Source: Leuctra nigra (taxonomy: Eukaryota > Arthropoda > Insecta > Plecoptera > Leuctridae). From it: a stretch of DNA of 64,000 nt. Location: the NCBI GenBank assembly GCA_934045905.1, contig OW203762.1, positions 14,912,345 to 14,976,344 of the forward strand. The letters run 5' to 3'. A program made the translations under genes and the position numbers. The notes under the pieces were generated by a model that worked only from the letters and a program-made list of their open reading frames with translations, was not told the origin of the DNA and ran no database searches. Below are positions 9,777 to 20,598 of this stretch, piece after piece (the stretch's first letter is position 1; each line of letters opens with the position of its first letter).

Positions 9777-12700
9777 TCAGATCTTCCAGTTCCACGGGAC
9801 GCAGATCTCTCCGTCGGACATGACCGAGTAGTAGTGCGTGACGTAGAGCCGCGTGCCTCGGAGCGTTTCGAGGACGCGATGCTTGTGCTCGAGGAGGCGG
9901 CGGCAGAAGGCGATCATCAGGTCGGGGGTCACGCTGTCGTCCTTGGCCAGCGCGGCCAGGGACAGGTCGGACATCACGCGCCGGTGCAGGTCGCGCTCCA
10001 CGTACTTCGTGCTGCGGGTGGAGAGGGGTTATGTCGTTTACTTGGCTATGGTGGGAGGTCAAGTGGAGAGGAACTTTGCCTGGCTAAAGCCAAATGACGT
10101 CTCACACCGGCAATACATTTAAGAACGTTTTTAAACAATAAACGTTATAGTGCCTTACTACAAATGGTGGCAGAAGAAGTTCTTTAATACAAAATGTGAT
10201 GAATGTGTGTTTATGGTTAGTAGATAGGTACTTCTTTTTACAAATGGTGGCAGAAGAAGGTCTTTAATACACATGAATGTGTGTTTATGGTTAGTAGATA
10301 GGTACTTATTACTACAAATGGTGGCAGAATAATTTTTTTTTTTTTATTATGTTTAAAGACGCGTCGACGTCGTGGTCATTTTGCGTCTATAGGTATTTAT
10401 TTACTACAAAATGTGATGTGAATGTGTGTTTATGTTTAGTAGATATGTACTACTGTTACAAATGGTGGCAGAAAAAGGTCTTTAATGCAAAATGTGACGA
10501 ATAAGAATCTGTGTTTATGGTTAGTAGGTTCATTTTACAAATGGTAGCAGAAAAAGGTATTTAGTACAAAATGTGTTGTGAATATTTGTCTATGGTTAGT
10601 TAGTAGGTAGTAGATAATACTTTTACTATTAGCAATCAATGTACGTATTTCTGATACGAAAAAACAGAATTCAATGAGGATAGTATTTGTATTGTGCCTA
10701 CAGATGACCCAACAGTCCATTGCGTTCCAAGGAGTCTCGAGTCCTCGGACGTTAGCATGACCAGGGATAGAACTATCCATGTTAGAGAGGACTTAAGACT
10801 GCATGGAACAAAGCATTGGTGGGTGATTTCATGTCAATGAATAATAATGAAGATGATTGGGAATGATGTTACTCTAGAAAGGAAGACAGAAGGAACCTTT
10901 CCAGCATTTACCTCTCGATTAAGGAAAAACTACAAATATACCTGATCGCAAGTTAGACTGCAGGCAGTGATGATTGAAGGCATATCTCGGAGGGGGGGGG
11001 GGGGGGGGGGGGGGACTAATGAAAATATGGGGTGCATTTTTGTATAGAAGGATACCTAGGAATCGGGTAGGGATGGGGGGGGGGGTATTTAGGACATGTA
11101 ACCCCCCCCCCCCCCCCCAACGATGAATGAGATGTGATATGCCAATATGATATAATATAATATGATATATGACTGAAATATCATCACTGGCTGCAGAATC
11201 AAACCTGCACATTTATTTACGTTTCCGCCACTAATATCATTCTCGGTGGGGAAGCATTTTGTTTTTGAGTAGGTATGAGTTAATAGAGTTATGGCCGATG
11301 TAATCTAGTGGCTGTAACTGAATGAATGTGACTCACTTCTTGTAGTGCTGCAGCTGTTGCGTGGCGCGCTCCATGTTGTCATTGATGAACGAGATCAGAA
11401 GGAAGGCGGGACAAGAGGAAGGCACGATGAACTGGCCGGTGGGGGACAGCATCAGTGGTCCAGCCTCTCTGTGAGGAAACATGATGTCAGACTTGGCATT
11501 GTCAGTCGAATGATGCTGCATTTCACATGCGCACGTGTCCAGAGCGTTTAGATACTGGATATTGTAGACGACTTACATCACGCAAGTCATTTGGCTCCCT
11601 GTCGATTAACAGCTCATAAAGATGATTTTTTTATGATCCTTACCCCAGAATAACCCCAGAAAAGTTTTGCTTGTTATATTTTTAAAAACTAATAATTTAA
11701 AAACTTAAAAAATATGTTGGGTAAATGACAAGAAACAAGTGTAGGTACAACAAGTAGAGTTATCACTATGTCTTCTTAGTTTTTAGGAAGTTCATCATAA
11801 TTTGAATGTCAGTAAACAACGTAGTAGGTGACCGAAATAATATTAAGTGTTAAATATGTACTCATGTTGTTATTTAATAGGGTTGGGATTGGATTTGCTT
11901 TGCTAAATCGATGTCAAAGTGAAAATTTCGACATCAAATCGAAAAAATTTTGACATCGTAATAATGTGCCACATCGAAATAATTGCGGCGAAATTTCGCA
12001 ACACTGCAGTTGCGCCTGCCCATGGCCATGTTCCTAGCGCGAGAGATGTCCCTCTCCCACCCCCCTCACGGCAACAAATGGCGAGGAAATGATTGAAATA
12101 ATGTACTTTTTTCATTCAAAATAACGTACTGCATTTATTTATGTAAAAGTGAACCCACCCTCAACTGCACACGCGGTATGCAGGAATGGCGGAAGCAGGC
12201 CACTCAGTTGATCTTGAGGGGCACGCGGCACTGTGGCCAGCTCTAATATACTGCGCGCTAATTCTCAGATTTTTTTAAAACGATGTCAAACGATTATTTG
12301 ATTAAACAATTCAAATCGATGTCGAATCGAAACTCAATATTTCATTCGACATCGATGTCAAATCGAAAAATCGATGTCAAGTCCCAACCCTATTATTTAA
12401 CCTACCAAGATAGTATTGGGACACAATTTCAAAATATATAACCATTTTGGAAGAAGTACTCATGCATCCACCACTCAATAAATAGGGGCTTCTCCTATTA
12501 TTTAACCTACCAAGATAGTATTGGGACAAAATTTCAAAATATATAACCATTTTGGAAGTAAGTACTCACGCTTTTACCACTTAATAAATAGGGGCTTCTC
12601 CTATTATTTAACTCCTATTATATTATTTAAATATATAACTATTTTGGAAGAAGTACTCACGCTTCCACCACTCAATAAATAGGGGCTTCTACTATTATTT

Positions 12701-15700
12701 AACCTACCAAGATAGTATTGGGACAAAATTTCAAAATATATAACCATTCTGGAAGAAGTACTCACGCTTCCACCACTCAATAAATAGGGGTTTCTCCTAT
12801 TATTTAACCTACCAAGATAGTATTGGGACAAAATTTCAAAATATATAACCATTTTGGAAGAAGTACTCACGCTTCCACCACTCAATAAATAGGGGCTTCT
12901 CCTATTATTTAACCTACCAAGATAGTATTGGGACAAAATTTCAAAATATATAACCATTCTGGAAGAAGTACTCACGCTTCCACCACTCAATAAATAGGGG
13001 CTTCTCCTATTATTTAACCTACCAAGATAGTATTGGGACAAAATTTCAAAATATATAACCATTCTGGAAGAAGTACTCACGCTTCCACCACTAGCTCGTA
13101 GTGGTCCAGCTTGTCCGGCCAGTGTTTGGGATATCCCAGGCGACCCTGGTGGTCACTCAGCGACGTGGTCAGTCGCCTCAGCTGGGTCTCGTAGTGCTTG
13201 GCCATGACCTTGGGCTGGAACTTCCTGCGTGGTGACGGCAGGAGTTGGAAGTTAGAAGAAACCATGGCAAGTGATTTTATGCAACCGATAGCAAGAGACA
13301 TTTCAAATATATTACAACATGAGAAACGGAGAACATACCTATAAAGTCCCTCTCCAAAACCAAACCCAACTTTGCCGAAACCGAAACGTCGCACCAAGGT
13401 CCTTTTCAGGACTGCCAACATCTCAAACGGAACAAAACCGCAATGACTGCTTCTCTTCAATTCAACGGTTCCGACACATGATTGCAAACCCTTGTATGCA
13501 CATAAATAATAATATCTTTATTTTATTTTTCCAATTAAAACAATCAGGTAAAGATAACCTACATAAATTTTCAAGGGCAAGTTACAAATTATGAACGCCA
13601 GTATGCCAGTCCAGACGTTTCTAAAAACAGAGTGTTATTTTTATTTTGCTTCCTCCTCCTGTTCTTCTTCTTCTTCTTCTTCTCCTTCTTCTGCTACTGC
13701 TTCTTCTTCGTCGCTGTCTTCTTCTTCTTTACTATTCACCAAACACTGCCAACTTTCTTCATCCTCCCACCATCTTTCATGCTCAACCATATCATATTTC
13801 TGCCCCCTCTCTTCAACATCCAATCTTATCTGCTCTTTCCATCTTTGCCTTGGTCTACCCACCCTCCTTTACTTACTTTACTTTTAAAATAATATAGGTA
13901 GGTAAATTACTCAGTTTGTGGGGATAATGCAAAAGAAACTCAAACCTTTTTCAGGGCTTGTTCATGTAAAAAAATTGACAATTGAATGTGGCATGTACAC
14001 TCGTCAAATAATAAACGGTATTCGAAAGAAAATGATTGTCTGATAAAAAGTTTGATGGCATCTCCCCATGAAGTCAGTGCTAACCCATCTTTGAACTCTA
14101 GTAGGTGAGCTCTGATTTAATTGATAATAACAAGGATTGATTGTCAATGAACATGACTAACAGCCAATCTGTTTTGCTCAAATTCCGTTTTTACTTGGTC
14201 CAAGTGTACCTACCTACTGCCTCACAGTTATGTATATGAATGTGAAACCAATTTACCGATAAGAAGATAAACCAATATTGAATATTTAAATCAAGTGATA
14301 TTAAACTGAATCACTTAAGTATTCAAGAAATTGACTTTTTTTTTGAAAAATTGTCTCTTAAGTCTTAGCATGTAGACACATTTTAGCAAGAAAGGTCGTC
14401 AGTCCCAGTACTCCTAATGGCTAAAATCTGCTGTTAATTTACGTAATTTTGCAGGAAAGGGCATCAGTCCAGGACAGTTTATCAGTATCACCGTTTTCTC
14501 TGAATCACAACAAATGGACTGACTTCTTGAATAAGTGATTCAACTGTGTTTGCAACTAGTTGTACCTATAAGACAGACATCACTCACCGTCGCACGACGC
14601 GAATGTCCCTGAGAACTCTCGACACCGCCTGCTCGAAGTGCGGAATCCTCCGGTAGAACTCGTCCTGCTTCGACACGTGTTTGATGAACTGTCAACGCAA
14701 CGCAATCACGTGAGCAACGACGACCATCGGGCTTGGTGATGGGATAGCTACGTGGGGGGAGAGAGACTTACGTCCAGCCAGTTGTTGCGCACCTCGCCGC
14801 TGTTGAGCATCACGTGGCCCTCGAGACTGACCCCCGTGTCGTTGCTGAAGGTCAACACGCGGCCTGGACAACACAACACATGCACGGGATGTGTAACATT
14901 AGTTCTGATGACACACAATGCAGGATCATTCAAAGTTAGTCCATGTTTAAAAAAAAATCTAGAGAAAACACACTTTAATAACATTTAAAATATATAATCA
15001 ACATTACAAACAAAAAAACAAATTTCCTGTGCCATGTGCGGGTGCCCTATATAATTGATCATTGATTTTGTGATATCTACATATATAAATTATAAGAGGT
15101 TGTACTATGTCCCGATAAAGTTAGCGGTAGGATTTATCGGCTGAAACCATGGCAACAGCCAATGAAACACAGCCATCTAGACCGCTAAAGACCACTTTAG
15201 GCTAAATTGAACTTTATCTTACTTATCGGGACATTGTACAACTGGGCCTTACACAATTAACACATTTAAATTATTGGTACTTAATGTTTAATACTAGTAA
15301 AAAATAATTTTTTGTAAGGTACTCAAAATACTTTATGTTATGTCTATTCATTCCCTCAAGTAATTTTTTATTATGATATGATTGAAGTGGGCCATCTGAA
15401 TGATGTCCTGGACTGGGCAATGTACAATGTAGAGTGTTGAATTGATAAGTAAAGAGTGTTGATAAGCTCCCAAGTACCTATGACAAATCCTCTTGAAAGT
15501 GAATTATTGAACATTTTTGTCAGTTATTCGTATTCAAAGCCAAAAAACACGATTTGCACACACAATAATTTTGAATTAGTTTATCAATATTTAATTTTTA
15601 ATCAAAGCTGAGAAGATAGACCGAGATATAAAAACGGTACCTTTGAGCACGTGCATGACATCTGGATGATGCCTTGCGAGTGCCTGGAAGCTCTGGAGAC

Positions 15701-18700
15701 ATCCTCGGAAGTGTGTCACGTTCCAGCCGCAGTCCCACAGCACCTGGCGCAGTCCCAGGTGCTCCACGAGGCTGGCCTGCAGGCGCTTCACTTCGTCTCG
15801 GACCGGCGCACAGGCGGCCAGGCGCGCTCGGGCCTCGGTCACGTTCTTCTCCAGCCACGGTCTGAGAACACAATATAGACTCGGGTGAAACTACAAGATT
15901 ACATGAAACAATGTTTATTCAAGTTATGAGACTGAAATCGTTGAGTACAAATGGTTTACTTTGGTATTTAATGTACCTTTTTCAGCAGATCGCATTAAGT
16001 GCCTCTCAGTTTATGGGCCATTTTTATATTTTAAGAGTATTTTCACTTGTTTCTCAGTTTGTATTCTTACTTTAGGCTACAGATACTCTGATTAACGAGC
16101 ACTTTGACTTCCTATCAGACTTCCTTCCTATCAACCCCTGGGTACCTATTTTCAAGATCGTGCAAGGATCGAGCCAAATTTCATAAGGATTCGCGGTCGC
16201 CTGATGTCCAAACAAAATAATAAGCTGCAATATTTAAAAAAAAAAAAAATTGAATGTTATTTTGTTTGGTAGTGCGTCACTTTGACTTCACACTCAACTA
16301 AACGAGCACTCAAACGTTCTCAAAAATAGGTACCCAGGCGGCAGGCCATTTCACCCCAGTCCACCTCTGGTCTTACTGTAGAGATTCTGCCTCCTTGGCC
16401 TTCTTGACCTCCCTGCTCATGATGATGGTTCCGAAGATTGGATCGTTCTCGTCAAACTTGGCGTCGTTGAGTCCGACACTGGGCCGCGGCGGATGCGGCT
16501 TGGGTGTCGGAGCGATGGCGTCAACGTAGGTTGTCGGCAGATTGCACTTCTCCAGGATCGAGAGGATCGTGCTGCGTACATCGCCGGCCACAAGGCTGAT
16601 GCGCACCGACCGGAAGTACCCTGGAGTGCAAACAAACATTGTGTCAGGTTTATTGGATTGGGTCAGGCAATAACACTCTGGACCTACACACTTCAGAGAC
16701 CTAACTTCAATTCTCTTGGCTGTCATTCATTAAGGGCGGTCATACTTTTTTCCTGCCAACGGTCGGTTTGGAGCTAATTAGAGGTACAATTTAGAGGTCA
16801 AATTTAGAGATCAAATTAGGTACAATCTGTGGAATACATAATTATTGTCTTTTACAAAAATTACAGAAATAAACAGTCTTACAGCTTTTGAACTTGCATG
16901 ACTTGGAAAGGTAAGAGACGTAAATTCCTATTCAGGGAAAAAGGAACTAGGCAATACCTTTGACTGCCGTGGCTCCATCTCCTGATTGGCTGCTGTTGGC
17001 TCGGAGGTAGAACTTGACTGTGGTGGACTTGGTGGGTCGCTTCTTCTGCAGAGATTCGATGTAGGAACTGAGTTGTTGCAGGGAATGCTCATTCACAGAC
17101 TGTAACAGTGCATGGATATTTTCAACCTCGACTGAGACACTCAAGTTAATACTGATGGTAAATAATCTTTCTCTGACTGAATACTACCTAATGCCCAGGT
17201 CACACGATCAACCCATCTAAGTTGTGACAATATCATTTCAGCTGAGCTGAATTGTTTTGGGGAAAAACACTTGATTATTTGAAAAGCGAAAATAATGTTT
17301 CTTCAATTAAACTGAAATTTGGCATGGCCAGTAGCAGTGTTGGGTAAGTTCCTTTTGAAAAGGAACTAGTTCCAGTTCCAAGTTCCTCGCCGAAAAAAGG
17401 AACTAGTTCCAGTTCCAGTTCCTTCAATAATGAGAGGAACTATTCCGTTCCTAGTTCCTTTATAAAAGGAACTTAGTTCCTTTTAGTTCCTTTTTAAAGA
17501 AAGGTGTAATTTTAATTGGAAGGTATTGGAATTTTTTAATTGGAACACTCGGAATCCACATTATTTTCTCCCGAAAAGAAATATTTTCTCAGATTTTTAA
17601 ATGGTAAAACATTTTTGTTTGCTGCCATATTTCAATCACTGTATCGCAGCAGATTCGAAAAGATTATAAGAGAGATAAGAAGATTCGTAAAAACTAAAAA
17701 TTCAGTGGCGATGTTATGTGTCTGTTCTACGTCCTACACAGTGATCGGAAAGGAAATGTGAGAAAGGAAACGAAGTAAAAGCTAAAAAGACGACGATCTG
17801 AAATCTGAAATCTGTGTGCCTGCGCACTGCACTTGTTCACGAGTCATTAGTCATTACTAGGAATGGAGTTCTAAGGGTAGGCCATGCGACTACAGGTAGA
17901 TAGATGTCCATTGTGTTTAGGTGACGACGGTTTGAGTTTTTTTTAGATGCCAAATAGCTAGGGGGACATCTGACTTCTGACAGAATTAAACAAATATGTT
18001 GCTTCTAGACGCGTGCAGTTTTTCGGAATAAAAGTACAGTCAAGTTTTAAAAAAGGAACTTAGCAAAAATCGTTACAGTTCCTCAAAAAAAGGAACTAAA
18101 CCGTTCCATAGTTCCTCCCTAGAAAAAAGGAACTAAGACGTTCCATAGTTCCTAAGAAAAGGAACTAGTTCCTAGGAACGGAACTATTTCGTTCCGTTCC
18201 TACCCAACACTGGCCAGTAGGACCAACCTTTAACTGTAGGTATTTAAAAAAAAACAATTTTTGGTTGCAACAGGTGGGTAGTAGGAATTTTAGTTCAGGT
18301 TCCAGACAGGATTCCTGCAATAAAAATACAAAATATATCTTTCAAAACAACTTCTCATGAATGTGAAGAAATACTCAAGTAAGGTTTGTTTACAGTACGG
18401 CAATGAAGCGCTGGCGAGCGAAGTTATAAGCCGAAGGCTATATAATAAGACTTGTTATAGGTATAGCATTTGGTTTACCTTTACCATTGGCCAATGGCCA
18501 GCGCCAAACGCTGGCGTTTCACAGCCAAAAGATAAACCATGTTAATCTTTCAATGCAAGCGCCAGTACTAAGAGTTGCTTGTAGATTATTGTCTGCATCA
18601 TTAAATAATAATGATTGATTACACAATAATTATTTACCCTTTCTGTAGGATATTGACCGAACAAGTCTGGGTGGACTGTGAAGTAAAACGGTCTCAACGC

Positions 18701-19168
18701 AGTAGAGATTTCAGAAGAAGTGAGTAATCGACAGAGACTGATCGAGAAGTGTCCTCCTGATGGACAGGACGATTGCAGGAGCCAGCCTCCATTGCGACGA
18801 ATATCGGACCTAAAAGAAAAGCACGGACGGTAAAATTAAAATAGTTGCATGCGCATGCTATTCGTGCTATTGATGATAGGTACTGATTTCATTATTCATT
18901 ATAACTATATGGACAATATTGACTTTTATTAAAAGCATAATTTTATGTTATTTATTTTAACCAAGAACTAGTAAATGTATATCTTTTCGGAAATAACAGG
19001 TGGTTTCGAATTTTCCCGCGCGCGCGCCAAGCATAATGGCGGAATCGGAAACAGTGAATTAATTGGTCCCAATTTTGTTATTAAAAAGTCATCTCTATTC
19101 ATATTAGCCAAGAGATATTTTTAAAACTATAAGCTGCTGCCTTACCATTTCCTGAATAGTTTATCCAT
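9777..19168 (-). CDS. TCAIM: TCAIM homologue (mitochondrial T-cell activation inhibitor-like), 10 exons, complete
   Basis: Coding exons (minus strand, 5' to 3'): 19146-19168, 18638-18809, 16958-17099, 16377-16620, 15641-15861, 14772-14863, 14588-14688, 13081-13224, 11337-11468, 9777-10011. All have GT/AG borders, phases match at every junction, and the sum is 1506 nt (501 aa plus TGA), close to the length I recall for vertebrate TCAIM. The N-terminus MDKLFRKW continues Arg/Ser-rich without acids, as in a mitochondrial presequence. Residues 47-65 read RPFYFTVHPDLFGQYPTER, with an HPD tripeptide typical of J-type folds, followed by VNEHSLQQLSSYIESLQK; these match the conserved N-terminal TCAIM block (DUF4460). 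Later blocks include DCGWNVTHFRGCLQSF, LTFSNDTGVSLEGHVMLNSG, LGYPKHWPDK, LMLSPTGQFIVPSSCP and a C-terminus VPWNWKI. The molecular role of the family is poorly known; in mammals it is a mitochondrial protein. The introns carry several transposons and a 105-bp array. Exon 1 is the least certain part. Confidence 0.9.
10140..10620. repeat. Degenerate tandem repeat, about 55-95 bp units
   Basis: The motif ACAAATGGTGGCAGAA recurs about six times (near 10159, 10239, 10314, 10457, 10536), with GTGTTTATGGTTAGTAGATA between. It lies in TCAIM intron 9 and is non-coding. Confidence 0.6.
10800..10925. repeat. Degenerate SINE fragment
   Basis: Contains the landmarks of the SINE family at 35405 and 38340 (GATGATTGGGA, GGAACCTTTCCAGCATTTACCTC) but without the tRNA-like part. 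Truncated copy in TCAIM intron 9. Confidence 0.4.
10991..11119. repeat. Poly-G / poly-C pair
   Basis: A run of about 24 G (around 10991-11014), another G-run near 11076, and a C-run of about 17 (around 11102-11118) in opposite sense. They could form the ends of a small element or a G-rich hairpin. Confidence 0.5.
11878..12392. mobile_element. hAT-type non-autonomous element with 8-bp duplication
   Basis: Ends TAGGGTTGGGA...TCCCAACCCTA, flanked by a perfect 8-bp duplication TTATTTAA (11870-11877 and 12393-12400). Subterminal ATCGATGTC motifs repeat inside. 515 bp, no coding capacity. The 8-bp duplication and CAGGGTT/TAGGGTT-like ends are characteristic of hAT elements. It sits in TCAIM intron 8 at the edge of the 105-bp array. 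Confidence 0.8.
12400..13090. repeat. 105-bp tandem array containing copies of the TCAIM exon 8 splice donor
   Basis: Six to seven units; the shared junction ends at 12660, 12765, 12870, 12975 and 13080 (exactly 105 bp apart), plus diverged units ending near 12463 and 12569. Read on the minus strand, each unit has GTGGTGGAAGC|GTGAGTACTT: the last 11 nt of exon 8 and its 5' splice site. The authentic donor is the first unit (13075-13080). Confidence 0.85.
13641..13900 (-). pseudogene. Non-LTR retrotransposon ORF2 C-terminal remnant
   Basis: Minus-strand frame begins GRPRQRWKEQIRLDVEERG and contains HERWWEDEESW, the pattern at the extreme C-terminus of reverse-transcriptase ORFs of many non-LTR elements. 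It then runs into a (GAA)n-coded Glu tract, a microsatellite. No RT core is present. Dead fragment in TCAIM intron 7. Confidence 0.6.
13995..14209. mobile_element. 220-bp TA-type MITE, copy 1
   Basis: Ends GTACACTC...AAGTGTAC with the shared inside CTCTAGTAGGTGAGCTCTGA and GATAATAACAAGGATTGATT. Diverged copy of the element at 23909. In TCAIM intron 7. Confidence 0.65.
15106..15246. mobile_element. 140-bp MITE (GTCCCGATAA ends), copy 1
   Basis: Inverted ends GTTGTAC..GTCCCGATAA and TTATCGGGAC..GTACAAC. The inside GAAACCATGGCAACAGCCAA is shared with the copy at 22326. In TCAIM intron 5. Confidence 0.7.
17335..18212. mobile_element. hAT-type element with reiterated GGAACTAGTTCC ends
   Basis: Inverted ends CAGTGTTGGGTA...TACCCAACACTG with a perfect 8-bp duplication GCCAGTAG (17327-17334 and 18213-18220). 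Both ends are filled with repeated AAGGAACT / AGTTCCTT modules, so each terminus can fold on itself. No transposase frame. 878 bp, in TCAIM intron 2. Confidence 0.85.
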
Positions 19169-19556
19169 ACGGTCACTGTTGAGAACCTTGTCTTTTCTCT
19201 TAAAGTTTTAAGCAGTAATATTTTCGTGACATGAAAGATAACTGAAGGTTAAATACGCTGTTCTGCTGGTGGTCCTTCCTCATGGTTACGTAAAACAAAG
19301 AGAATAATATATCCACTTAAAAACTCTTATCAATTATCAACAGGTTATTATTTTTATAATTTTCTTCATCACTCAATAACAGCTAAACCAGCTGATTCTC
19401 ATTTGACACTGACAGCTTCCTCTAAGAACAGTGTTGTCTTGACTCGCATAGTACAGTTTCATCATAGACCTAACCTAACATTATCTGAACTGTCAAAACT
19501 CATCACTTTTGTAATAAATCTATTTCGGGTCTGGTCAATGTCTTTTGCTAATAATT
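19169..19556. promoter_or_regulatory. Shared bidirectional promoter region TCAIM / STMP1
   Basis: The 388 bp between the two start codons must hold both promoters and leaders. No convincing TATA box or initiator could be assigned. Confidence 0.5.
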
Positions 19557-20598
19557 ATGATTAAGTTTTTGGTAAGTACTGTTCGTAAGTTTAAGTAGAT
19601 ATCCTCTTTTTACTGGAATTTTAAACAATTGAGAGACTATTCGATAGAAAGCAATCAAAATTCATCATGATTTATAATCAATTTTATGGTCTTTATAATG
19701 GCCAGTCCTCAGGTCAGCCCTTACAAAGGAAACTTGTAAAGTCTTTGTACTAGTCTTGTGTTTTCCTTTGTTTATTTCCCCTGCGTAGGAGGTCAATTAA
19801 AGCCTCTACTGTATCGTGCCTGGCTGTATCACTATAGTGCAATGTCTAAAATTAGTCTATTTCAAACAACACAGATGGGGAAACTAATTATAAACTAGCT
19901 GGCTTGTTGGATTGAAGTTGAAAGTTTTGACATGTAACCGTGAGTCATGAGTATTGTAACTGCTTTGTATGACATACTTGTGATCATCTTCATTGTAATC
20001 CATTTATTAGTAGGTGGCATTGTAAGCATTTTATTATATTTCTTCAGAAAGTGAACACCTATAGTAAGAAAAAGGATAGTAATGTTTGAAAGACTGAATC
20101 AAATTCAAGGCAAAACATTCTGTATCATGTACCTACCACATGTTTTAGTTAAAGGTCAAAGCCAACATGTAAGAATGTAGGTACTAATCATGTTAATACA
20201 GCTACTAAGCAACATTCTTTTAATTGCAGTTAACTTTCGGCGCTGGTGTGTACGCTGGAATTTACTTGAGCCAGAATTATGAGGTGGGTAACCTTGTTTC
20301 ATTTCAGACGTCATACTCTAATTAATTAATTAAAGTTGAAGTAATTATAGGGTCGTTCCACGGCCCATCGACCAGTTTTGAAAAAAAAGTGGCCGCGGCC
20401 TGATTTTTTATTCTTTTCAAATTTTGCACAGTTGTTACCTATCATATGCTTAGCTTAGCCACACCTCGCTTTTATTTTTGTGATGCGCCAATATCAAGTT
20501 AACACATCGCCACTCAACAGGTCCCCAGAGTTGACGAGCCAGCGAAGATTTGGGAGAGAATCAAGGATTATGCCGACAGCCATAAGAAAGACAAATAG
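19557..20598 (+). CDS. STMP1: Short transmembrane mitochondrial protein 1, 3 exons, 48 aa
   Basis: Coding exons 19557-19571, 20230-20283 and 20521-20598, with donors GTAAGT and GTGGGT, acceptors TTGCAG and CAACAG, all phase 0. The product is 48 aa: MIKFL, then LTFGAGVYAGIYLSQNYE, then VPRVDEPAKIWERIKDYADS and a basic tail HKKDK. It matches the STMP1 (C7orf73/Mitolamban) micropeptide family: an N-terminal membrane helix (residues 3-20) with the conserved YL-QNY motif at its end, followed by a charged helix. Family members sit in the inner mitochondrial membrane and have been linked to respiratory complexes. Each exon is too short to be noticed by ORF scanning. It is divergent from TCAIM. Confidence 0.88.

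Noticed and set aside
9742..10122. Three extra frames overlapping the last TCAIM exon
   Set aside because: Other-frame shadows of a GC-rich real exon.
12604..13080. 158-codon minus-strand frame
   Set aside because: It reads through the 105-bp array in a frame different from TCAIM exon 8 and includes splice sites; no independent coding evidence.
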